Positions 39,563 through 46,605 of a DNA stretch of 46,605 bases are shown here, in pieces. A model generated the notes under the pieces. The model saw nothing but the letters and a program-made list of their open reading frames with translations. It did no database searches and had not been told where the DNA came from. Numbering within the stretch: the first letter of the stretch is position 1; each line of letters opens with the position of its first letter. Position numbers and translations under genes: made by a program. Source of the DNA: a virus; the IMG/VR virus record IMGVR_UViG_3300017963_000095, positions 1 through 46,605 of that record; one strand, given 5' to 3'.

Positions 39563-41578
39563 ATGATGCTGACCATAGACTTCGAGACCCGCAGCGCCTG
39601 TGACCTGAAGAAGAGCGGTGCCTACCGATACGCGGAGGATCCTACCACGGACGTCATGTGCCTCGCCGTGAAGCAGGACGATGGCCCGGTGAGGATCTGG
39701 ATTCCCTTATGGGCTGAGCTTATCTTCGGCGGAAGAGCGGGAGCCATCAACGACGGTTCGCTACGGATGTTGATGGAGGAAGCTGACACGATCCAGGCCC
39801 ATAACGCCCAGTTCGAGAGAGCCATTTGGAGGCACGTTATGGGGCGCTATGGCTTCGAGGACACCCCGCTCGAGAAGTGGCGCTGTACGGCTGCTAAAGC
39901 CGCAGCAATGGGCCTTCCTCGGAGCTTAGCCCGTGCCTGCGTGGCCGCTTCAGGCGTCCACGAGGTCAAGGATGCCGTGGGCTACAAGGTCATGATGAAG
40001 ATGTGCAAGCCTCGAAAGCCCCGAAAGAAGGAGCGTGAGGCTAACCCTGCCTGGGCGGAAACCCTGTACTGGCACGAGGATCCTGCCGAGTATCAGATAC
40101 TACTGGACTACTGCCTGCAGGACGTCCAGGCTGAGTATGCCCTCGGTCAAGCTCTGCCGGATCTCAAGCCTACTGAGCAGGCACTGTGGTTCCTCGATCA
40201 GAAGATCAATGACCGTGGTCTCCACATAGATCTCGAGTCCATCGAGGCGATGATCCAGGCCACTGAAGAGTTCGAGCAGAAGACAAACGCCGAGACCGCT
40301 TCGATCTCGCATGGGGTTCTCAAGAGCACCCGGCAGCAGCAGGCCATGCTGCTCTTCCTGCGTGTCTGCGGATGTGATCTACCTGATCTGACTAGGCAGA
40401 CAGTCGAGGCAACGCTCGAGCGCAAGGATCTGGATCCCCGCGCACGGCGGCTCCTCGAGATCCGGCAGCTCGCTGCGAAGAGCAGCGTGAAGAAGTTGCA
40501 GTCTATGGCAGTGACTGCCTGTAGCGACTCCCGCGTGCGAGGAAGCCTGTTGTACTGGGGCGCTACTCGCACCGGGCGCTGGGCCGGGAAGCTGATCCAA
40601 CCCCACAACCTCCCTCGAGGGACGCTGAAACCTGACGAGGTCGAGGATGCGCTTTGGAGTTTCAGGAACTTTGGCTGCGGCTTCTTCGAGGATCCTCTCG
40701 GGACAGCCAGCAGTTGCCTGCGCGGCCTGATCACAGCAGGCCCAGGCCACGATCTTCTGGCAGCAGACTTCTCCAATATCGAGGGGCGCTGCGCAGCGTG
40801 GCTCGCGGAAGAGGCGTGGAAGATCCGCGCTTTCCGTGAGTACGATGCCGGGACCGGTCCAGATCTTTACTGTCTCGCCTACTCGAAAGCGTTCGGCGTG
40901 CCCTTAAGCATGATCACCAAGGAGCAGCGGTTCATCGGTAAGGTGCAGGAGTTGAGTCTCCAGTACCAGGGTTGGGTAGGAGCGTTCAGCACGATGGCCG
41001 CGAACTACGGTGTGTCTCTTCCCGAAGAGGAAGTAGTCGACATCTGCGGGCGCTGGCGCAATGCTCATCCGAAGATCGTCAACTTCTGGCGGGTGGTCGA
41101 GGAGGGAGCCATCCGCGCCATCGAGACCGGCAGACAGTTTAAGGTGGGGCGGCTCACCTTCGGTGTGCGCGGCCAGTACTTGCACATGCGGCTTCCCAGC
41201 GGGCGGCTGCTCAGCTACAATAAGCCTCGGGTCGTAGAGCGTGTGGATCGATACAAGAGGCAGAAGAAGAGCGTGGAGTACATGGGGCTGAACACGATGA
41301 TCAACAAGTGGACCCGCCTGCACACCTACGGTGGCAAACTGTTCGAGAATGCCATCCAGGCCATCGCTCGTGACGTGATGGCTGAAGCGATGCTGCGTGT
41401 CGAGGCGGCAGGCTACCCCATCGTTCTCACCGTCCACGATGAGATCCTCTGCGAAGTTCCACAGGGGCAGAAGAGTGCTGTTGAGTTCCAGCGGTTGATG
41501 ACCACGCTACCCACCTGGGCCACCGGTCTGCCTGTCGCAGTTGCCGGGTGGCGCGGGCAACGCTACAGAAAGGACTGA
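39563..41578 (+). CDS. Family A DNA polymerase with 3'-5' exonuclease
   Basis: A 671-residue replicative polymerase from the ATG at 39563, with GGAGG upstream; a longer frame reaches into the SSB gene but lacks a site. Exonuclease: LTIDFETRS (D-E), AHNAQFERAIW, LDYCLQDVQAEY. Polymerase: motif A LAADFSNIEGR near residue 400, motif B RFIGKVQELSLQYQG near 455-470 (R, K and YQG kept, as in a phage subgroup), motif C TVHDEILCEV near 622-630. All catalytic residues are present. It copies the phage genome with the primase-helicase from the opposite arm. Confidence 0.92.
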   Translation: MMLTIDFETRSACDLKKSGAYRYAEDPTTDVMCLAVKQDDGPVRIWIPLWAELIFGGRAGAINDGSLRMLMEEADTIQAHNAQFERAIWRHVMGRYGFEDTPLEKWRCTAAKAAAMGLPRSLARACVAASGVHEVKDAVGYKVMMKMCKPRKPRKKEREANPAWAETLYWHEDPAEYQILLDYCLQDVQAEYALGQALPDLKPTEQALWFLDQKINDRGLHIDLESIEAMIQATEEFEQKTNAETASISHGVLKSTRQQQAMLLFLRVCGCDLPDLTRQTVEATLERKDLDPRARRLLEIRQLAAKSSVKKLQSMAVTACSDSRVRGSLLYWGATRTGRWAGKLIQPHNLPRGTLKPDEVEDALWSFRNFGCGFFEDPLGTASSCLRGLITAGPGHDLLAADFSNIEGRCAAWLAEEAWKIRAFREYDAGTGPDLYCLAYSKAFGVPLSMITKEQRFIGKVQELSLQYQGWVGAFSTMAANYGVSLPEEEVVDICGRWRNAHPKIVNFWRVVEEGAIRAIETGRQFKVGRLTFGVRGQYLHMRLPSGRLLSYNKPRVVERVDRYKRQKKSVEYMGLNTMINKWTRLHTYGGKLFENAIQAIARDVMAEAMLRVEAAGYPIVLTVHDEILCEVPQGQKSAVEFQRLMTTLPTWATGLPVAVAGWRGQRYRKD

Positions 41579-41581
41579 GAG

Positions 41582-41737
41582 ATGCCGTACAGCATTCGCT
41601 ACAGAAAAGGCTCGAAGCGTCCGTGGAAGATCGTCAAGACCGCCACAGGTGAAGTGGTAGGTAGTTCCACATCGGAGGAAGCTGCTAAAGCTTCGATCCG
41701 CGCCAGACACGCGGGCGAGAACAAGAAGAAGCAGTGA
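41582..41737 (+). CDS. Small basic protein after polymerase
   Basis: A 51-residue protein (MPYSIRYRKGSKRPWKIVKT), ATG four bases after the polymerase stop. It resembles small basic proteins often found in phages (RYRKGxxxPWKIVxxxTGEVVG, then SEEAAKASIRARHA), of unknown function, possibly DNA binding. Confidence 0.6.
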   Translation: MPYSIRYRKGSKRPWKIVKTATGEVVGSSTSEEAAKASIRARHAGENKKKQ

Positions 41738-41808
41738 TGGATATCAAGGTGCTGGGTGTCACGCTGATCGTTTTGTTCTGGCTGTTCATTCTTCTCTGGG
41801 TCTTCTAG
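41737..41808 (+). CDS. 23-residue membrane microprotein
   Basis: MDIKVLGVTLIVLFWLFILL followed by WVF: almost wholly one membrane span. Coupled to the previous stop (TGATG). Could be a tiny membrane effector or antiholin-like peptide; coding status rests on coupling and the strong hydrophobic pattern. Confidence 0.45.
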   Translation: MDIKVLGVTLIVLFWLFILLWVF

Positions 41809-41825
41809 TGATCAAGGAGATCTTC

Positions 41826-42389
41826 ATGCGGATCGCGATAGGCATCCCCTCAGGGGACACGTTCAAAGCGGACTTCGGTTGCGCGTTGGCTACGCTCACG
41901 GCTTACACCAACAAGGCAGACGTTGATCTCGCCATCGTCAACAAGAAGGGACCGGACATCGCACGTAACCGGAACGACATCGTGGCCAGCGCACGGCGGT
42001 TGGACGCTGACTACCTCCTCTTCATGGACACGGACATGACCTTCCCGCCGGATACCCTGTTGCACCTGATCGCTGCTCGCCGGGAGGTGATCGCCTGTGA
42101 CGCACGCAGGAAGAGATCGCCTCACAGCACCATCGCCATACGGCACGGCGGGCTTCTCGGGAAGACCAACAAGATCATAGAGGTGGACAGCATCGGCACC
42201 GGGATCATGCTGATCCACATGAGCATCTTCCGCGAGATGCCGAAGCCTTACTTCCTGGCCACCGATGAGGTCAGCGAGGACATCTACTTCTGCAAGAGAG
42301 CAAGACTGGCGGGCCATGCCGTGTACTGCCATGGCCCGCTCAGTCAGAAGATCGGTCACATCGGTGACAAGGAGTTCAGGATCGAGTAG
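41826..42389 (+). CDS. Glycosyltransferase, GT-A type
   Basis: A 187-residue protein. I chose the ATG at 41826 (MRIAIGIPSGDTFKADFGCA) because AAGGAG lies six bases upstream; a GTG at 41808 precedes that site. GPDIARNRNDIVASARRLDA, then YLLFMDTDMTFPPDTL with the DxD metal motif, GTGIMLIHMSIF and SEDIYFCKRARLAGH are the GT-A/GT2 pattern of small phage glycosyltransferases. Might sugar-modify phage DNA, host surface or a virion protein; acceptor unknown. Ends 9 bases before the convergent fibre-associated gene. Confidence 0.8.
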   Translation: MRIAIGIPSGDTFKADFGCALATLTAYTNKADVDLAIVNKKGPDIARNRNDIVASARRLDADYLLFMDTDMTFPPDTLLHLIAARREVIACDARRKRSPHSTIAIRHGGLLGKTNKIIEVDSIGTGIMLIHMSIFREMPKPYFLATDEVSEDIYFCKRARLAGHAVYCHGPLSQKIGHIGDKEFRIE

Positions 42390-42398
42390 CTGCGCTCC

Positions 42399-43052
42399 TT
42401 AGACAGGCACTGCCAGCTCGAAGATCTCGAGGCGCAGTTGCACGTCATCGGTGATATCGGCCTTCGCCCAGATCTCGTCGCCTTCCACCAGGGTGTAAGG
42501 ACCGATGGGACCGACATGGTCATCGGGATCGCCCGCCGCCTTGACAAGCTGCTCCGGTAGAATGAGGTGCTCGTCGCCAGGGGTCTCGCCATCAGGCACG
42601 AGTCGCACGTTGACCTCTCTGTCTGCCGGTGAGCCGGTCTCCACGTTCGCGAGGTGGATGTAGAGGGTGGCCGTCTTGTTGGCGGGACAAGCGTACTGCG
42701 AGACATACGCTGCGGTCAGCAGATTCCTTGCGTTGGTCTGAGACACGATTGATCCTCCCGTATCCTTGATCCGATCATCACGAACGATGCCGCCACCGGA
42801 CACACCGGCACAAGTGGCGCTGATCTTGCACGCGACATCGTTGCCAGCGGCGAAGCCCGCTGCAGCGGTAGGCTGGTAGCTGGCCTTGTAGGTTCCGGTA
42901 GCCTTCTTCGCCACTGTGACGGAGAGCGTATCTACCTCACCGTCCTTGAAGACGGTCCCCGAAGGCAAACTGTCGGCGTCCTGCAACGCGCCCGTGGTGG
43001 GGTTTTCGACAGTGAAGACCGTGTCGATCTGAGTTCCCAGTGTTATGTCCAT
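42399..43052 (-). CDS. Fibre-associated protein of unknown function
   Basis: A 217-residue acidic protein with no membrane segment or known motif. Its ATG at 43050-43052 has a GGAG-type ribosome site, and it overlaps the fibre stop by ten bases, so the two are co-translated. The N-terminal half has short beta-type stretches (TxFTVENPTTGAL; TGTYKASYQPTAAAGF) like small immunoglobulin-like or tail accessory proteins. The C-terminal half has GPYTLVEGDEIWAKADITDD, also strand-rich. As the last gene of the late operon, next to the fibre, it could be a fibre chaperone, tip protein or decoration. It meets the plus-strand glycosyltransferase gene tail to tail, 9 bases apart. Function is inferred from position only. 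Confidence 0.6.
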   Translation of the reverse strand: MDITLGTQIDTVFTVENPTTGALQDADSLPSGTVFKDGEVDTLSVTVAKKATGTYKASYQPTAAAGFAAGNDVACKISATCAGVSGGGIVRDDRIKDTGGSIVSQTNARNLLTAAYVSQYACPANKTATLYIHLANVETGSPADREVNVRLVPDGETPGDEHLILPEQLVKAAGDPDDHVGPIGPYTLVEGDEIWAKADITDDVQLRLEIFELAVPV

Positions 43053-46000
43053 GCCGCCACTCCTTTAACAATCCCGCGACCTCTTGGCCTGCGGACCAGT
43101 TCACTGCCGAAGGGGTTCTTCGGCTTCCCAACGCCCACGTTCCAGTTAACTGTGTTGCTTATGGTGCTCCCCGGCGCGAGCACTTCGATGCCGCTGCCGG
43201 AATCGATGTCCGTAGCCTCGACGTGATCAGCCAGTGTACTGAACCCGCTCAGGGTCAGTTTGCCTCGGGTGCCGGGGGAGGTGGCTTCGAGGATAGAAGC
43301 CGTAGCCCCAGCCAGTCCGTCACTGTCGAGCCTGCCCGCCACAGTGATCTCCGAACTCGAGGTGATCTTGTGGGTCTTGCTCGCGCCCAGAGTGAGGTTG
43401 AAGAAGCCGGTGGCCAGGGAGTCGATGGTTGGCGAAGACGCTCCGTAGTAGATTACGGTCGACTGGGTCACGTCTACGGTCAGCACGCTGACTGAGATAG
43501 TCTCTCCCCCAGTGAGCTTCAGCGTGTCGGTCACGGTGAAGTTGGTCCCGGTGAGAACATCGTAGCCGTCGATGTCGAGCACACCTTGCGTGACGTAGAG
43601 ACCCCCACTCCAACTCACGGGATTGAAATCAGCTACCAAGTACGCAGTGCCGGAAGGCTTATTGATGATGAAGTCCCCATTGGGGAGATCGTTTGAGTTC
43701 ACGTCGATGTCTTGATCCCCGGTGCCAGTCAGCGTGTGCTGAGCGGTGCCGCTGAGCGCGGCATCGCTGCTGGTCAGATCACCCTGGATCTCGATCAAGC
43801 CGCTTACCGAGCCGCCTGCCGTTCCGCAGTACGTGAGATCACCGTCGACGTGCAGCGTTCCGATGATCGTGAGACTCCAGACATTCATGCAGAACGTGAC
43901 ATCGTTGAGGCGAACCGTTCCCCAGTTCCATGTAGCAGAGGGACCGCCGCCCGCAGTATCGTAGGCAGCAAGATTCGAGCTGGCGGCGTCCACCGTGCCG
44001 CTCGTGTAGGTGATGTTGCGCTGTACCTTGAGCGGGTTGGTGTTTCCCATGGTCAGGGTGCCGCCGGTCTTGGCCACCTCTACGTTGCCCAGGTTGCCGT
44101 CACCGGTCTGATCCCAGATCTGATTGTTAGACCCGGCGAACTTCAACGTGTAGCTCGCCGCTGTAGTCGTACCGGTGTCGTTGATGTCGAGGTCACCTTG
44201 CAGCTCAAGCGTGCCGGTCTGGATCTTCGAGGCTTTGATCTCGAGATCACCATCAACGTACATGGTGCCGGTGATGATCGTGGCGTATGCTCCTTTGTCG
44301 ATGACCACGTCATCCCAGCGCATGACACCTGAACTCATGTTGCAGTTGGCGTTGCCAACCAGCTCCACAGTTCCAGTGGTGACCACGGTGCCTGAGGTGT
44401 AAGTGAAATCCCGGTAGATACGGAAGGACTGGGAGCTGGTCACGAACGTGAGTGAGCCTCCGGTCTTAGCTACTTCCACATGCGGGAAGGAAGCATCGGC
44501 GTCCATGCACTCAGCGGTCTGGACTCCGGTGCCGGTGAACTTGATCAGCGCCGTACCGTCCTGCCCTTTTGTCCACTCGACGTTGCCCTTGCACTCCACA
44601 GTGCCAGTGTTGATGGCTGCTGACGTGGAGGTGCCGGTCATGACGAGATCACCATCAACTACGATGGTGCCGGTCACGTTGAGATCCCAGACACCCTTAG
44701 TGACCGTGACGTTGTAGTACGTGCGGCCCCCCACGCTGAGCGCCTGAGCGCCTGTAGTCTTGTTGAAGATCAGAGTGCTGGTCTCAGGAGTGACAGTGCC
44801 GCTGGAAACAGTCATGTCTCCGGTCACTGTGCAGTCGCCGGAACCCATCTGGAAGACGCCGCCCGTCTGCGTGAACGAGTTGCCAACCGTAAGATCGAAG
44901 TCGTTCATGTCCCAGGTGCCAGACGTGAGCGTGAAGTCATCGACAGTCACGTCTGAGGACTGGGTGATGCCACTGGCCTTCGCCAGCTCGAGGTGGATGA
45001 CTCCGAGATCGGCACCGCAGTTGATGGTCTTGTCACCAGAACCGTCGAACTTGAGCTTCCCGGTTCCATCACCCTCGAAGAGAGCAGACGTGACACTGGA
45101 AGTGTCCCAGTAGTCAGACACTCGCATCTCCGCAGAGCCTTGTAGCCTGATCGTCTTCGAGAGATCGTAGCCGTTATCGTAGAAGTAGCCGTCGATATCT
45201 ACGATGCCGCCATTCACGTCGAACACGTAAGGGGTCGTACCCTGGATTCGCTGTACCTTCATGTAGCCGCTGCCCACGGTGAACGTCTTCGCACCAACGG
45301 TTATACCGTATCCGTAGTAACCGTTTCCGTTGGCGAGATGACCAGTCATCGTGAAGTCGTAACCGTTCAGATCTAGTTCGCGGCTACCCGTGTAGTCCGC
45401 AATCTCCACTAGCCACAAGCTCCCGCCCATCGTGATGTTGCCCTGCAACTGAACATCCCTGTCACCGCTTGCGGAGTTGGAGTAGATGGCAAAGAACCCA
45501 GAGCCAGTGGTGGACAGTACACAAGGGTTCCACTGGAACGTGCAGTTATTATCGAACGTGCAGAGGTAGAAGTTGCCATTCACCAGTTCAATCTCAGCCG
45601 TGGCATCCACACTGAGGTTGGTGCCGCTGGCTCCGCTCCTGACTTGGATATCGCCGGGACCAACGACAGAGATCTTGGAACTGGCTCCCATGGTGTACAC
45701 ATCGGCAATGTAAATCCCCTTGGTAGCGGTAGCGATGGTCACGGTCAGAAGAGCGGAGGCCAGGAGTTCCACTTTGTGGAGTTCGATGCTGATGTTGGCG
45801 GCGTGCGCCCAGCTACCAGTCCCGCTGAACTTGAACGTAGAAGTTTCTTTGAGGAACACGTCATGGGAGTTTATATTGACGGCTGCGCTGTTGAACAGCC
45901 ACGTTCCTGAGCCGCAACTCGTGGAATCCACAGCCAAACCAGACGCCCAGGTAGCCGCAGAGTCGACGGTGATGTCCTTGTCGTTAGCGTCGAAGGCACC

Positions 46001-46605
46001 CGTAGTCACCGTGAGTTCGTCGACATGGACATCGGTGTTGGCGGTCACCGTGCCGCTGACTGCGATCTCGAGGTTGATCGCTCCGAAATCCCCAGCAGCG
46101 TCGATGGTGGGACTCGCGCCATCGAGCTTCAGCTTGCCAGTGCCATCACCCTCGAAGAGCGTGGTGGTGTGGTAATCACCTACCCAGTTGCCAGCGACTC
46201 GCAGCTCCGCAGAGTTCTGAAGGCGAATCGTTTTCGGGAAATCCACATCGCCCAGGTCTACACCTGAAGTACCGACATCCACGATCCCGCCATTCACGTC
46301 CAGTGCGTAGGACGTGGTCCCTTGAACTCGTTGTATCAAGAGACCGCCAGCAGTAATCGTACTGCTGCCAACGATGGCTCCGTAGCCGTAGGTGTAGGGG
46401 TGTTGACCTAAACCCAGATAACCCGTTACTGTCAGATCGTACCCGTTCAGGTCCAGTTCGCGAATACCTGTGTGGCTCGCAGCCTCGACCACTTGAAGTG
46501 ATCCGGTTACAGTGATGTTGCCTTGTAGCTGAACGTAGCGATCCCCGCTAGCGTAGTTGCTGAAGACGTAGAAAGTGCCGGTGAGTACGCACGGATCCCA
46601 GTAGA
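43043..46605 (-). CDS. Tail fibre / beta-repeat adhesin, C-terminal part (continues into 1-1489)
   Basis: This is the rest of the fibre begun at 1489; the last 123 bases duplicate bases 1-123. It contains two related modules of more than 300 residues. Each has, in order, an ASGDRxVQLQGNIT segment, a RELDLNGYD segment, a Q(R/G)xQGTTxYxxDVNGGIVD segment and an FEGDGTGKLK segment. Shorter C-terminal repeats carry VEVAKTGG(S/T)L and TYTSGTV. The protein ends in a basic tail, and its TAA stop lies inside the start of the next gene (ATG at 43052). There are no Cys-rich metal sites, transmembrane segments or catalytic signatures. Whole-length beta-solenoid structure and host adsorption are inferred. 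With 1642 residues it is long for a podovirus fibre. Confidence 0.8.
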   Translation of the reverse strand, partial: YWDPCVLTGTFYVFSNYASGDRYVQLQGNITVTGSLQVVEAASHTGIRELDLNGYDLTVTGYLGLGQHPYTYGYGAIVGSSTITAGGLLIQRVQGTTSYALDVNGGIVDVGTSGVDLGDVDFPKTIRLQNSAELRVAGNWVGDYHTTTLFEGDGTGKLKLDGASPTIDAAGDFGAINLEIAVSGTVTANTDVHVDELTVTTGAFDANDKDITVDSAATWASGLAVDSTSCGSGTWLFNSAAVNINSHDVFLKETSTFKFSGTGSWAHAANISIELHKVELLASALLTVTIATATKGIYIADVYTMGASSKISVVGPGDIQVRSGASGTNLSVDATAEIELVNGNFYLCTFDNNCTFQWNPCVLSTTGSGFFAIYSNSASGDRDVQLQGNITMGGSLWLVEIADYTGSRELDLNGYDFTMTGHLANGNGYYGYGITVGAKTFTVGSGYMKVQRIQGTTPYVFDVNGGIVDIDGYFYDNGYDLSKTIRLQGSAEMRVSDYWDTSSVTSALFEGDGTGKLKFDGSGDKTINCGADLGVIHLELAKASGITQSSDVTVDDFTLTSGTWDMNDFDLTVGNSFTQTGGVFQMGSGDCTVTGDMTVSSGTVTPETSTLIFNKTTGAQALSVGGRTYYNVTVTKGVWDLNVTGTIVVDGDLVMTGTSTSAAINTGTVECKGNVEWTKGQDGTALIKFTGTGVQTAECMDADASFPHVEVAKTGGSLTFVTSSQSFRIYRDFTYTSGTVVTTGTVELVGNANCNMSSGVMRWDDVVIDKGAYATIITGTMYVDGDLEIKASKIQTGTLELQGDLDINDTGTTTAASYTLKFAGSNNQIWDQTGDGNLGNVEVAKTGGTLTMGNTNPLKVQRNITYTSGTVDAASSNLAAYDTAGGGPSATWNWGTVRLNDVTFCMNVWSLTIIGTLHVDGDLTYCGTAGGSVSGLIEIQGDLTSSDAALSGTAQHTLTGTGDQDIDVNSNDLPNGDFIINKPSGTAYLVADFNPVSWSGGLYVTQGVLDIDGYDVLTGTNFTVTDTLKLTGGETISVSVLTVDVTQSTVIYYGASSPTIDSLATGFFNLTLGASKTHKITSSSEITVAGRLDSDGLAGATASILEATSPGTRGKLTLSGFSTLADHVEATDIDSGSGIEVLAPGSTISNTVNWNVGVGKPKNPFGSELVRRPRGRGIVKGVAAWT
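46483..46605. repeat. Right copy of terminal direct repeat
   Basis: Exact copy of bases 1-123. It shows that the fibre gene at 43043 continues into the left end of the window and that the two ends should be joined. Confidence 0.95.

Overview
The window is a complete double-stranded DNA phage genome, linearised inside a tail-fibre gene. Its last 123 bases repeat its first 123 exactly, so it closes into a circle of about 46,482 bp. The virion genes are of short-tailed (podovirus) type. They include a T7-gp8-like portal, a tail tube/nozzle pair, and the gp13/gp14/gp15/gp16-like internal virion proteins. The capsid set (capsid protein, Bbp16-like cement protein, Bbp19-like protein) recalls Bordetella phage BPP-1 relatives. 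Base composition is near 60% GC by eye. A lipoprotein and other lysis-like membrane genes suggest a Gram-negative, probably proteobacterial, host. I see no integrase, no phage RNA polymerase, no tRNA gene and no recognisable endolysin.

Layout. Transcription diverges from about 30.75 kb, where plus and minus promoters share one -10 element. The plus arm (30.8-42.4 kb) starts with many small, translationally coupled early genes, including a metzincin-type peptidase and a DUF932 protein. It continues with a SNF2-like helicase, a DUF2800 nuclease-like protein, a DUF2815 SSB-like protein and a family A DNA polymerase, and ends with a glycosyltransferase. The minus arm (30.7-26.2 kb) carries an amber-interrupted HNH gene, an HTH regulator, a primase-polymerase/helicase and a FliA-like sigma factor, then a chain of very small genes and a DUF4326 gene.

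An AT-rich intergenic region at 25.84-26.21 kb holds repeated 10-bp units and a 32-bp direct repeat; it is the best candidate for a replication origin or a multi-site control region. After a nuclease-like gene and a sigma70-like promoter (25291-25320), the minus strand carries the late operon: a small membrane protein, terminase small and large subunits, portal, scaffold, capsid, cement protein, a lysis-like cassette, tail tube and nozzle, internal virion proteins, fibre adaptor, and fibre. The fibre runs across the window ends, and a last fibre-associated gene meets the plus arm convergently at 42.39 kb.

Most striking are: a 2985-residue ejection-type protein that appears to carry a Gp88/radical-SAM-like cysteine domain, a methyltransferase and a zinc peptidase; the repeat-rich control region; the phage sigma factor; the shared-element divergent promoter; a high-GC gene of foreign composition; and a lysis-like cassette with a nested lipoprotein but no visible endolysin.
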